This document shows positions 18,772 through 27,953 of a stretch of 64,000 nt of DNA, one piece after another. This DNA is from Microbacterium sp. LWS13-1.2 (GTDB lineage: Bacteria; Actinomycetota; Actinomycetes; Actinomycetales; Microbacteriaceae). The notes beneath the pieces are model-generated. The model did no database searches. It saw only the letters and a program-made list of their open reading frames with translations, and was not told the origin of the DNA. The stretch spans positions 310,001-374,000 of the forward strand of contig NZ_CP151632.1 of the NCBI RefSeq assembly GCF_040144835.1, in the 5' to 3' direction. Position 1 is the first letter of the stretch, and each line of letters begins with the position of its first letter. Made by a program: the position numbers and the translations under genes.

Positions 18772-19497
18772 ATGGAGATCCGCGGACCGATGCTGCTCCC
18801 CGCCCGGCGCGAGGACGTCGAGCTCGAGACGCTCGACGGGCTGACGCTCGTCGGCGAGCTCGCCCTGCCCGAGAACCGGGAGCCGATCGCGACCCTCGTG
18901 ACGCTGCATCCCCTGCCGACGGCCGGCGGATTCATGGACTCGCACATCATCCGCAAAGCAGCCGGGCGCCTTCCCGCGCTGGCGGATCTCGCGGTGCTGC
19001 GGTTCAACACGCGGGGCACGACCTCACCGCGGGGCACGAGCGAGGGCGCCTTCGACGGCGGCCGGTCCGAGGCCTTCGATGTCGCCGCGGCGATGGACTT
19101 CGTGCACACCCGAGGTCTGCCGCGGCCGTGGCTGGTCGGATGGTCGTTCGGCACCGAGCTCGCGCTGAAGTACGGGCGCGATCACGCGGTCGAGGGGGCT
19201 GTCCTGCTGTCGCCGCCGCTGCACCGCGCGACCGCGGAAGAGATCGCGGCGTGGGCGGGCGACGACAGACGCCTGATCGTGCTGGTACCGGAGTTCGACG
19301 ACTATCTCCGACCGGATGCCGCGGCCGAGCGCTTCGCGAGCGTGCCCGAGGCGGTCCTGATCCCGGTCGAGGGCGCCAAGCATCTGTGGGTGGGGGAGAA
19401 CCAGACCCGTCGAGTGCTGACCGAGATCGTGGCGGCCGTCAATCCGGACGCGCTGCCGCTGCCACTGGAGTGGGACGGACCCGTCGTCGACGCGTGA
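18772..19497 (+). CDS. alpha/beta hydrolase
   Basis: A 241-residue alpha/beta hydrolase-fold protein. VTLHPLPTAGGFMDS forms the oxyanion-hole region, GWSFGTE is the nucleophile elbow (G-x-S-x-G), and EGAKHLW carries the catalytic His. It resembles the short, dienelactone-hydrolase/KANL3-type serine hydrolases. The substrate is unknown. ATG 18772 directly follows the upstream stop, with GGTGG before it. Confidence 0.85.
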   Translation: MEIRGPMLLPARREDVELETLDGLTLVGELALPENREPIATLVTLHPLPTAGGFMDSHIIRKAAGRLPALADLAVLRFNTRGTTSPRGTSEGAFDGGRSEAFDVAAAMDFVHTRGLPRPWLVGWSFGTELALKYGRDHAVEGAVLLSPPLHRATAEEIAAWAGDDRRLIVLVPEFDDYLRPDAAAERFASVPEAVLIPVEGAKHLWVGENQTRRVLTEIVAAVNPDALPLPLEWDGPVVDA

Positions 19498-19536
19498 CCG
19501 GGCGCACCCACGGGCCCGGGCTGGACCGGACCCGCC

Positions 19537-20604
19537 TCAGCGCTCGTTCTGGCGCGGGATGACGACCTGACGGTAGATGATCAGGATGCTTGCAGCCACC
19601 GGGATGGCGACCAGGGCGCCCAGCAGGCCCAGCAGTGATCCGCCGGCGAGGGCGGCGATCACGACGACCGCTCCAGGCACCGAGACGGCCCGCCCCATGA
19701 TGCGCGGCGAGATCACGTACGCCTCGATCTGCATGTAGATCAGGTAGTAGATGGCCGCGATGAGCGCGGTCGTGGGGGAGCCCACCACCAGGCAGGTCAG
19801 GACGATGATGATGGAGCCGGTCAGGGTGCCGACCAGCGGGATCAGCGAGAAGAAGAACGCGATCACGGCGAGCACCGCGGGGAACGGCGCTTTGATGATC
19901 GACAGGAAGATCGCGCTCAGCACGCCGTTGATGAGACCCAGCGTCACCTGGCCGATGACGTAGTAGCCGACGGAGTCGGTGATCTGCTCACCGAGGTCCA
20001 TGAACCGCGCCCGCTTCGAGGCCGGGACCAGCTGGTAGACCGAGCGCTTCAGGCTCGGAGTCGACGCCGTGAAGTAGATGGTGAGGATCAGCACGATGAA
20101 AGCGCCCGCGAAGCCCGCGATGAGCGCACCGACGATCGTGATGATGCTGCCGCCGACCTCGCTGCCGATCGCGCCGACGTCGAGGGACGCGTACCAGTCC
20201 TCGATGTAGGCCCAGACCTCGTCGACGTCCAGCGCCGGGAACACCCCGTGCAGCCAGTCCTGGATCGCGCCGACCGGATCGTCGAACATGCCCTCTCCGG
20301 CGAGCTCCTCGATCGTCGTCACCAGCTGACCGATCTGCTGCACGATGATCGGCACGATCATGAGGATGATCCCGGCGAACACCGCGAGCACGCCCAGAAT
20401 GGTGATGAGCACCGCCGCCCAGCGCGGCAGCTTGCGGCGCTCGAGCCACGCGACGATCGGGTCGAGGCCCAGCGAGAGGAACAGCGCGGTGCCGACGTAG
20501 AGCAGGATCGTCTGGAGGTTCTGGATGCTGCCGATCAGCAGCAGTCCCAAGCCGACACCGAGCGTTGCGAGCAGCGCGGTGCGGAACGGGCTGTGCAGCT
20601 TCAT
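19537..20604 (-). CDS. AI-2E family (PerM-like) transporter
   Basis: A 355-residue inner-membrane protein with seven to eight hydrophobic segments. It carries the family core AFFFSLIPLVGTLTGSIIIV and the C-terminal VSPRIMGRAVSVPGAVVVIAAL region. The family includes the autoinducer-2 exporter TqsA and Na+/H+ antiporters, so the substrate cannot be named. ATG 20604 has AGGGGG upstream, and a TATCCT -10-like box lies about 50 bases before it. It is divergent from the 20783 gene. Confidence 0.9.
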   Translation of the reverse strand: MKLHSPFRTALLATLGVGLGLLLIGSIQNLQTILLYVGTALFLSLGLDPIVAWLERRKLPRWAAVLITILGVLAVFAGIILMIVPIIVQQIGQLVTTIEELAGEGMFDDPVGAIQDWLHGVFPALDVDEVWAYIEDWYASLDVGAIGSEVGGSIITIVGALIAGFAGAFIVLILTIYFTASTPSLKRSVYQLVPASKRARFMDLGEQITDSVGYYVIGQVTLGLINGVLSAIFLSIIKAPFPAVLAVIAFFFSLIPLVGTLTGSIIIVLTCLVVGSPTTALIAAIYYLIYMQIEAYVISPRIMGRAVSVPGAVVVIAALAGGSLLGLLGALVAIPVAASILIIYRQVVIPRQNER

Positions 20605-20782
20605 CGAGGTCCCCCTGCCGATCGACTTCCCGTCGATGCGTTGTGTCCGCCCAGGATACGCATGCCGAGCGCCCAGGCCGTGGAATGCCCCCTCCCACGC
20701 GCCTCACAGGTCATTCCCGCTAGTCTGAAACGTCGAATCGAAGGGTTGCGCTGCGTCTGCGCCCCCGGGAAAGGTGTTCTTC

Positions 20783-22648
20783 GTGCGTTTCGTATGGGCC
20801 GTGGCGGCCTTCGTGCTCGCCACCGTGATGATCGGGGCGGGCATCGCCCAGCGGACGATCTTCCAGGGTCCCAGGACCGAGACCACGGCGATCTCGGTCG
20901 AGGAGGAGACTCCCTACCTCCTCATCGACGGCGCCGTGCTCAATCAGATGCCGGGTACCCAGACACTTCGTGCCCAGACCGAGGGCGACATCTACGCCTC
21001 GTACGGGCGGACGGCCGACATGGAGGCGTGGCTGTCCGACACCACGTACACCCACGTCACGCTGGACGGCGACGGCGAGGTCGAGACCGTGGTCGTCGAG
21101 CCCGAGATCGACGCCATCGCCGACCCTGCGACGGACGCCCCCGCGGACGGCTCCGCGACCGACGACGCAGCGGCCGACGCGTCGACGGATGACGCGACCG
21201 ACGCGGCGGGCCGCAGCCCGGTCGGTTCAGACCTGTGGCTCGACGAGTATCAGCAGAAGGATCTCCTGATCGCGCCGCTCCAGCTCCCGGAGGAGATGAG
21301 CGTGCTCGTCGCCTCCGACGGCACCGCACCCGCACCGAGCAGGGTGACCGTGACCTGGCCTCTGCAGACCTCGACGCCCTGGGCGGGTCCGCTCATCGTC
21401 GGCGGCGGCATCCTCATGGCCGCGGGCGTGTTCCTCTACATCCTCGGCATCCGCCACGCCCGTCGGAAGCGCGGACCCCGCCGCAAGGGCCTGCCGCTGC
21501 CGGTGACCGAGCCGATCGACATCGCGATCGACGGCGACGACAAGGGCGTGATCAGCAACTCGGCTCGTACGCGCCGGGCGGTCTCGAGCGGGCGCCGCGC
21601 GTTCGCGTTCCTGCCGGTCGTCGCCGTATCGGCACTGCTCTTCACGGGCTGCTCCGCCGACGCCTGGCCGCAGCTCGGCCCATCGCCGACCCCCACGCCG
21701 ACCGCGACGGTCATCGCGCCCGACGGCCAGCAGGCGCCTGCGGTGACGAAGGCGCAGGCCGAGCGGATCCTCACCCGCATCTCGGCCACCGTCGCCGACG
21801 CCGACGCGGCGATGGACGGCGACCTCGCCGACACGCGCCTGGAGGGTGCAGCCCTGGCTGCGCGCGACACGAACTACAAGCTCCGTTCGACCCTCGGCGA
21901 CTATCCGGCGCCCGCGCCGATTCTTGCGAAGCCGCTCGAGATCATCCTGCCGCAGGCCTATGACGCGTGGCCCCGTTCGGTGATCGCCATCGCCGACGAC
22001 GAAGAGTCGAAGACCTCGAGCATCATGGTGCTGACCCAGCAGGATCAGTGGTCGGAGTACAAGCTCTCGTATGTCGGGAGCCTGGAGGCGTCGACCGCTA
22101 TCCCGGATCTCGCCCCGGCCTACATCGGTGCGGCGGCGGTCGAACCCGACTCGCCGTTCCTCGTGCTGCCGCCCGATCAGGTGGCCGCCGCGTACGCAGA
22201 CGTCATCAGCAAGGACGCGGAGAGCGAGTACTACGACCTCTTCGAGGCCGACGGCGATCAGCTCCGCGCCAGCATCGCCGCCGACCGGCAGCGACGGCGC
22301 GACGAGTTCAACCAGACCGCCAACTCCGGCGCGTCCACGGGCACCCTCGAGTTCAGTGCGGTCGCCGGGCCGCAGACGCCGTTCGCGCTGCAGACGGTCG
22401 AGAGCGGGGCGATCGTGGCCGTGAACATCAACGAGGTCGACACGGCCAAGCCGACCAACGCGGATGCGGTCATCAAGGTGGAGAACAACCGGACGGTCAA
22501 GACGCTGGCCGGCGCCGACCAGTCCGCCACGGGCTTCGAGACGACGTTCAGCGACCAGGTGTTCTTCTACGTGCCGAATGCCGGTTCGAATGAGAAGATC
22601 CGCCTGCTCGGTTACTCATCCGACATTCTCGATGCGAAGATTCTGTAG
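20783..22648 (+). CDS. large unknown membrane protein with an internal lipoprotein-like signal
   Basis: A 621-residue protein of unknown function. It has an N-terminal membrane segment (about residues 4-22), an exported Ala/Asp/Thr-rich region, a second membrane segment (about 202-222) with a basic loop, then a segment ending LLFTGC with Cys290, exactly like a lipoprotein signal, and a soluble 330-residue domain. An in-frame GTG at 21548 would put that Cys at residue 35, so this may be two genes read in one frame. GTG 20783 was preferred to 20774 because GAAAGG lies eight bases upstream. The stop TAG overlaps the next GTG. Confidence 0.75.
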   Translation: MRFVWAVAAFVLATVMIGAGIAQRTIFQGPRTETTAISVEEETPYLLIDGAVLNQMPGTQTLRAQTEGDIYASYGRTADMEAWLSDTTYTHVTLDGDGEVETVVVEPEIDAIADPATDAPADGSATDDAAADASTDDATDAAGRSPVGSDLWLDEYQQKDLLIAPLQLPEEMSVLVASDGTAPAPSRVTVTWPLQTSTPWAGPLIVGGGILMAAGVFLYILGIRHARRKRGPRRKGLPLPVTEPIDIAIDGDDKGVISNSARTRRAVSSGRRAFAFLPVVAVSALLFTGCSADAWPQLGPSPTPTPTATVIAPDGQQAPAVTKAQAERILTRISATVADADAAMDGDLADTRLEGAALAARDTNYKLRSTLGDYPAPAPILAKPLEIILPQAYDAWPRSVIAIADDEESKTSSIMVLTQQDQWSEYKLSYVGSLEASTAIPDLAPAYIGAAAVEPDSPFLVLPPDQVAAAYADVISKDAESEYYDLFEADGDQLRASIAADRQRRRDEFNQTANSGASTGTLEFSAVAGPQTPFALQTVESGAIVAVNINEVDTAKPTNADAVIKVENNRTVKTLAGADQSATGFETTFSDQVFFYVPNAGSNEKIRLLGYSSDILDAKIL

Positions 22649-23595
22649 TGACTGATCCCACTCTGGGCGCCTCGCTGCGTGGTGCCGTCGACCTGTCCAC
22701 TCTCCGCAATCGCCCTGCGTCCACTGCGCAGGCCGCGCCCGGTGAGGAGGCTCCCGCGGGCAGCGGGGCCGTCGTCCCGGCCCTCGTGCTCGACGTCACT
22801 GACGAGACGTTCCCGCAGGTGCTGGAGCTGTCGCGCACCGTACCGGTGGTCGTCGATCTCTGGGCCGAATGGTGCGGCCCGTGCAAGCAGCTGAGCCCCA
22901 TCCTCGAGAAGGTCGTCCTCGAGCTCGGCGGCCGCCTCGTGCTGGCGAAGGTCGACGTGGACGCCAATCCGCAGCTGTCGCAGGCGTTCCGCGCGCAGTC
23001 CATCCCGATGGTCGTCGCGCTCGTCGCCGGGCAGCCGGTGCAGATGTTCACCGGGGCCGTTCCCGAGCAGCAGGTGCGCGAGGTGTTCGCGCAGCTCCTC
23101 CAGCTCGCGGCGCAGAACGGTGTGACCGGCACGGTCGCCGTCGACGGCGAGGCGCCGGAGGAGACACCCGATGAGCCCGCGCTCCCGCCCCTGCATGCCG
23201 AGGCGTTCGAGGCCATCGAGGAGGGCGACTACGCGCGCGCCGTCACCGCATACGAGAAGGCGCTCGTGGAGAACCCCCGCGACGCCGAGGCGCGTGCCGG
23301 GCTCGGACAGGTGCAGCTTCTGCTCCGCGTGCAGGACGTCGACCTCCAGGCGGCACGCGCGGCCGCCGCATCCGCTCCCCAGGACATCCCCGCGCAGCTG
23401 ACGGTCGCCGATCTCGACCTCGCGGGCGGGCACGTCGAGGACGCATTCGGCCGCCTGCTCGATCTGTTCTCGCAGCTGCCCGCGGACGAGCGCGCACCCG
23501 TGCGGGAGCGCCTCCTGGAGCTCTTCGCGCTCGTGGGCGATGGCGACCCGCGCGTCATCGCGGCACGCGGTCGCCTCGCTTCACTGCTGTTCTGA
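22648..23595 (+). CDS. thioredoxin-domain protein with TPR-like C-terminus (CnoX/YbbN-like)
   Basis: A 315-residue cytosolic protein. An N-terminal thioredoxin domain with WAEWCGPCKQLSP (about residues 73-85) and the cis-Pro at SIPMVV is followed by a helical tetratricopeptide-like region from about residue 185 (EAFEAIEEGDYARAVTAYEKAL). This layout matches the co-chaperedoxin CnoX/YbbN, which protects client proteins from oxidation. The active CxxC suggests redox activity, unlike E. coli CnoX. It starts at a GTG overlapping the upstream stop (TAGTG). Confidence 0.88.
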   Translation: MTDPTLGASLRGAVDLSTLRNRPASTAQAAPGEEAPAGSGAVVPALVLDVTDETFPQVLELSRTVPVVVDLWAEWCGPCKQLSPILEKVVLELGGRLVLAKVDVDANPQLSQAFRAQSIPMVVALVAGQPVQMFTGAVPEQQVREVFAQLLQLAAQNGVTGTVAVDGEAPEETPDEPALPPLHAEAFEAIEEGDYARAVTAYEKALVENPRDAEARAGLGQVQLLLRVQDVDLQAARAAAASAPQDIPAQLTVADLDLAGGHVEDAFGRLLDLFSQLPADERAPVRERLLELFALVGDGDPRVIAARGRLASLLF

Positions 23596-23618
23596 GTCGC
23601 GCCTCGACCGACGGCAGG

Positions 23619-25796
23619 TCAGCCCCGCGTCGGTGACGGGATGTGGGCGCTCGTCTCGTGGCGAAGCCACAGCACTCCGAGCGGGGGCAGCACGAGCGAC
23701 GCGCGTCCGTCCACGCCCGCGTGGACGACGCCCAGGTTGCCGACCCCCGAGCCGCCGTACGCCTGCGCATCGGTGTTGAGGATCTCATGCCAGACGCCGC
23801 TCTCGGGCAGGTCGAGCTCGTACGACGTGAGCGGCTGCCCCGAGAAGTTCGCCGCGACGACGATCGTGTTGCCGTGCCACTCGCGGCGGGCGAAGGCGAT
23901 CACGTTCGGATTCCACTTCGGGGAGCCGAGCCGCGTGAACGCGGCGCCGTCGCTGTCACGCGCCCAGAGCGCGGACTGCTCGCGGTAGACGCGGTTGAGG
24001 ACGCCGACGAACTGCTGTAGCTGGGCATGTGTGGGCTGATCGAGCAGCCACCAGTCGAGCGAGCGCCCCTCTGACCACTCCGACAGCTGACCGAACTCCT
24101 GGCCCATGAACAGCAGCTGCTTGCCCGGGTGTCCCCACATGTAGGCGAGGAACGCGCGCATGTTCGCGAGCTGCTGCCAGTGGTCGCCCGGCATCCGTGC
24201 GAACAGGCTCCCCTTGCCGTGGACGACCTCGTCGTGGCTGATCGGCAGCACGTAGTTCTCGCTGAACGCGTACACGAACGAGAACGACAGCTCGCCCTCG
24301 TGGTGCGCGCGATAGATCGGGTCGCGCTTGATGTACTGGAGCGAGTCGTTCATCCAGCCCATGTTCCACTTGAACCCGAATCCGAGGCCCGCCTGACTCG
24401 TGGGCGCCGTCACGCCGGGGAAGCTCGTCGACTCCTCGGCGATCATCGCGATGCCGGGGTACCGCTTGTACGCGGTGGCGTTGACCTCCTGCAGGAAGTG
24501 GATCGCCTCGAGGTTCTCGCGGCCACCATGGACGTTCGGCGCCCATTCGCCCTCGTTGCGCGAGTAGTCGAGGTACAGCATGGACGCGACGGCGTCCACC
24601 CGCAGACCGTCGACATGGAACTCCTCGAACCAGTACAGCGCGTTGGCCACGAGGAAGTTGCGCACCTCGCTGCGGCCGTAGTCGAAGATGTAGGTGCCCC
24701 ACTCGCGGTGCTCGCCGCGCCGGGGATCGGCGTGCTCGTAGAGCGGCTCACCGTCGAACCGGGCCAGCGCGAAGGCATCCTTCGGGAAATGGCCCGGAAC
24801 CCAGTCCATGATCACGCCGATGCCGGCCTGGTGGAGTCTGTCGATGAGGTACCGCAGGTCGTCGGGGTGCCCGAACCGGCTGGTGGGCGCGTAGTAGCCG
24901 GTGACCTGATAGCCCCACGATCCGCCGAACGGATGCTCGGCGAGCGGGAGGAACTCGATGTGCGTGAATCCCTGGCCGGTGACGTAGTCGATCAGCTGAT
25001 CGGCGGCGTCGCGGTAGGTCAGCCCCTGCCGCCATGAGCCGAAGTGCAGCTCGTACACCGACATGGGCCGCGACACGGGCGTCGAGCGGGCGCGCTCGGC
25101 GAGCCATGCGGCGTCGCCCCAGGAGTACGAGGAGCCGACGACGACGGAGCCCGTGGCAGGAGGCACCTCGGCGAACCGGGCCATGGGGTCGGCTTTCAGC
25201 GCCCACTCGCCGCCGCGACCGCGCAGCTCGAACTTGTAGGTGGTGCCCTGGCCGATCCCCGGGACGAAGATCTCCCACACGCCGCTGGCGCCCATCGAGC
25301 GCATGGCGTGGCCCTGGCCGTCCCAGCCGTTGAAGTCGCCGACCACCCGCACGGCCCGCGCGTTGGGCGCCCACACTGTGAACGCGGTGCCCATCGTGCC
25401 GTCGTGTTCGCGCTCGTGCGCGCCGAGCGCCCGCCACAGCTCTTCGTGGCGTCCTTCGGCGATCAGGTGCAGGTCGAGCTCGCCGATCGTCGGCGTGTGG
25501 CGATAGGGGTCGTCCGCGACGTAGTCGGGCCCGTGCGCGTAGGTGGTGAGCAGCTCGTAGCGGGTGAGGGTGCCGGCGCGCGTGCCCTCCCAGATACCGG
25601 CCCGCACGTGCTCGAGCGGAACGCGCGTGCCGTCGGCGAACACCGCCGTGACGCTGCGGGCGAGCGGCCGGCGTGCGCGGATGATCCATGTCGCGGTGCC
25701 CTCGGCATCCGTGTCGGGATGGATGCCGAGCACGGCGTGGGGGTCGTGGTACGAGCCCGTCGAGACGGCATCGAGGATCTGGTCGGTGAGCGTCAT
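23619..25796 (-). CDS. glgB: 1,4-alpha-glucan branching enzyme GlgB
   Basis: Introduces alpha-1,6 branches into glucan. The 725-residue protein has an N-terminal CBM48 region (VWAPNARAVRVVGDFNGWDG) and a GH13 barrel with DWVPGHFPKD, the nucleophile in GLRVDAVASMLYLDY, the Glu in IAEESTSFPGV, and SHDEVVHGKGS. ATG 25796 has AAGGGG upstream and overlaps the glgE stop (ATGA), so the two are translated together. In the GlgE pathway the enzyme branches the maltosyl chains that GlgE builds. Confidence 0.96.
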   Translation of the reverse strand: MTLTDQILDAVSTGSYHDPHAVLGIHPDTDAEGTATWIIRARRPLARSVTAVFADGTRVPLEHVRAGIWEGTRAGTLTRYELLTTYAHGPDYVADDPYRHTPTIGELDLHLIAEGRHEELWRALGAHEREHDGTMGTAFTVWAPNARAVRVVGDFNGWDGQGHAMRSMGASGVWEIFVPGIGQGTTYKFELRGRGGEWALKADPMARFAEVPPATGSVVVGSSYSWGDAAWLAERARSTPVSRPMSVYELHFGSWRQGLTYRDAADQLIDYVTGQGFTHIEFLPLAEHPFGGSWGYQVTGYYAPTSRFGHPDDLRYLIDRLHQAGIGVIMDWVPGHFPKDAFALARFDGEPLYEHADPRRGEHREWGTYIFDYGRSEVRNFLVANALYWFEEFHVDGLRVDAVASMLYLDYSRNEGEWAPNVHGGRENLEAIHFLQEVNATAYKRYPGIAMIAEESTSFPGVTAPTSQAGLGFGFKWNMGWMNDSLQYIKRDPIYRAHHEGELSFSFVYAFSENYVLPISHDEVVHGKGSLFARMPGDHWQQLANMRAFLAYMWGHPGKQLLFMGQEFGQLSEWSEGRSLDWWLLDQPTHAQLQQFVGVLNRVYREQSALWARDSDGAAFTRLGSPKWNPNVIAFARREWHGNTIVVAANFSGQPLTSYELDLPESGVWHEILNTDAQAYGGSGVGNLGVVHAGVDGRASLVLPPLGVLWLRHETSAHIPSPTRG

Positions 25797-27877
25797 CGCG
25801 GCCCCTTGACGTGGAGGATGTGGACCGGCTCGGTGAACGCGTCGAGCATCACGTAGTTGTGATCCGACCACGTCCACCGGCCGCCGGTGACGAGGTCCTC
25901 GACCTCGTACGGCGAACCGGGCTCGACGCCCCAGATGCGGGTGTCGAGGTGGACCATCGTCTGGCGCACCGAGTGGGGGTCGGTGTTGACCACGACGATG
26001 ACGGTGTCGCTGCGGCCGTCGGGGGAGAGCGCCGCGTCGAGGTGCTTGGCGTACACGAGGATCGCGTCGTCGTCGCTCCAGTGGATGCTGAGGTTGCGCA
26101 GCTGCCGGAGGGCGGGGTGCGCGCGCCGGATCTCGTTGAGCCGGGCCAGGAACGGGGCGAGCGAATCGCCGCGCTCGGCGGCGCCGGCCCAGTCGCGGAA
26201 CTTGTACTCGTACTTCTCGTTGTCGATGTTCTCTTCCGAGCCCGGACGCGCCACGTTCTCGTAGAGCTCGTAACCGGCGTACACGCCGTAGGTCGGCGCC
26301 GCCGTGGCTGCGATGGCGGCCCGGATCCGATAGGCGGCACGGCCGCCGAACTGCAGGTACTCGGTGAGGATGTCGGGCGTGTTGACGAAGAGGTTCGGGC
26401 GCAGGAAGTCGTCGGTCTCGTGGGCCAGCCCCGAGAGGAACTCCTCCAGCTCGGCCTTGGTGTTGCGCCAGGTGAAGTACGTGTAGCTCTGCTGGAAGCC
26501 CGCGGACGCGAGGCTCTGCAGCGGCGCGGGGCGTGTGAACGCCTCGGCGAGGAACACCACGTCGGGGTCCTCGGCGGTGACGGTCGCGATGAGCCACTCC
26601 CAGAACTGCAGGGGCTTCGTGTGGGGATTGTCGACGCGGAAGATGCGCACGCCCTGCGCGATCCAGTGGCGGACGATGCGGAGGACCTCGGCACGGATGC
26701 CGGCCGGGTCGTTGTCGAAGTTGACCGGGTAGATGTCCTGGTACTTCTTGGGCGGATTCTCGGCGTACGCGATGGAGCCGTCGGGGAGCGTCGTGAACCA
26801 CTCCGGGTGCGCGGCGACCCACGGATGGTCGGGAGCGGCCTGCAGCGCGAGGTCGAGGGCGACCTCGATGCCGGCGGTGCGGGCATTGCGCACGAATGCC
26901 CGGAAATCGGCGAGCGTTCCGAGGTCGGGATGGACCGCGTCGTGCCCGCCGTCCGCCGAGCCGATCGCCCACGGCGAGCCGGGATCGCCGGGACCCGCGT
27001 CGAGGGTGTTGTTGGGTCCCTTGCGGTTCACGGTGCCGATCGGGTGGATCGGCGGCAGATAGACCACGTCGAAGCCCATCTCCGCCACGGCCGGAAGACG
27101 CTTCGTCGCGGTGCGGAAGGTGCCGCTCTTGGCCGTGCCGTCCTTGAATCGGCGGGCTCCCTCGGACCGGGGGAAGAACTCGTACCACGCGCCCACTCCC
27201 GCGCGCTCGCGCTCGACGAGCAGCTCGAGGTCGTCGCCGATCGTCACGAGCGACATGAGGGGGCGCTGACGGAGGTAGCCGGCGATCACCGGGTCCTCGA
27301 CGATGGTCAGCGCCGCCGCGTCGTCCCGCGTCGCGTCGCGGAGGGATGCCGCAGCCGCGGCGAGAGCGCGCCGCTCGGCGACCGGGCGGCCCTTCTCGGC
27401 GCCGGCGCGATCGAACAGGAGCGCACCGAGCTCGCGCATGAGCGCGGCGTCCACTCCGGCGGCGATCTTGAGCGAGGCGGCGTGCTCCCACGTGGCGAAG
27501 TCATCGCCGAAGGACTCGAACCGGAAGCGCCAGATGCCCTGCTCGAGCAGCACCACCTCGGTCTGCCAGCGGTCGAAGCCGTCGTCGAGCGACTCGAGGC
27601 GGTGCAGCGACTCGTCGCCGGACGGCGAGAACAGACGCACCTGGACGCCGATGCGGTCGTGTCCCTCGCGGAACGCCGTCACGCGGAACGGCACCGCCTC
27701 ACCGTTGAACGCCCTGGGCCGGTAGTCGCCCCAGGGGACGGCGGGCGATGGCTGGGCGAGCGGAATGCGCCGTGCGGCGGTGTCTCGTTCAGCCTGCCAG
27801 GCATGGATGTCGCGGACAGGGAGGGCCGAGGCGCTCCGCCACGGGCGGGAGCGCGCGGAGCGCGTCGTCGTGACCAC
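25793..27877 (-). CDS. glgE: alpha-1,4-glucan:maltose-1-phosphate maltosyltransferase GlgE
   Basis: Transfers maltose from maltose-1-phosphate to a growing alpha-1,4 glucan. The 694-residue protein has an N-terminal domain, the GH13_3 motif GAWYEFFPRSEG, DVVYLPPIHPIG, the nucleophile in RVDNPHTKP, the acid/base in VFLAEAFTRP and the third acid in NTPDILTEYL. GTG 27877 lies exactly six bases after a TAGGTT -10 box, suggesting a leaderless mRNA even though glgX is only 76 bases upstream. The stop overlaps glgB. The enzyme is known as a drug target in mycobacteria. Confidence 0.96.
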   Translation of the reverse strand: MVTTTRSARSRPWRSASALPVRDIHAWQAERDTAARRIPLAQPSPAVPWGDYRPRAFNGEAVPFRVTAFREGHDRIGVQVRLFSPSGDESLHRLESLDDGFDRWQTEVVLLEQGIWRFRFESFGDDFATWEHAASLKIAAGVDAALMRELGALLFDRAGAEKGRPVAERRALAAAAASLRDATRDDAAALTIVEDPVIAGYLRQRPLMSLVTIGDDLELLVERERAGVGAWYEFFPRSEGARRFKDGTAKSGTFRTATKRLPAVAEMGFDVVYLPPIHPIGTVNRKGPNNTLDAGPGDPGSPWAIGSADGGHDAVHPDLGTLADFRAFVRNARTAGIEVALDLALQAAPDHPWVAAHPEWFTTLPDGSIAYAENPPKKYQDIYPVNFDNDPAGIRAEVLRIVRHWIAQGVRIFRVDNPHTKPLQFWEWLIATVTAEDPDVVFLAEAFTRPAPLQSLASAGFQQSYTYFTWRNTKAELEEFLSGLAHETDDFLRPNLFVNTPDILTEYLQFGGRAAYRIRAAIAATAAPTYGVYAGYELYENVARPGSEENIDNEKYEYKFRDWAGAAERGDSLAPFLARLNEIRRAHPALRQLRNLSIHWSDDDAILVYAKHLDAALSPDGRSDTVIVVVNTDPHSVRQTMVHLDTRIWGVEPGSPYEVEDLVTGGRWTWSDHNYVMLDAFTEPVHILHVKGPR

Positions 27878-27883
27878 GTGTCG

Positions 27884-27889
27884 AACCTA
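27884..27889 (-). promoter_or_regulatory. -10 box TAGGTT of glgE
   Basis: TAGGTT followed by six bases (CGACAC) and the glgE GTG. No -35 box is recognisable. It would let glgE-glgB be transcribed apart from glgX. Confidence 0.5.
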
Positions 27890-27953
27890 TCGCGCGACCG
27901 ACCGGGATGACAGCGACGTGACGAGGCGCGTCGGCCGGCTCACCGCTTCCGGT

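Noticed and set aside
25811..27910. 699-residue plus-strand frame
   Set aside because: Antisense to glgE, which has clear GH13 motifs. No motif is seen in the shadow frame.
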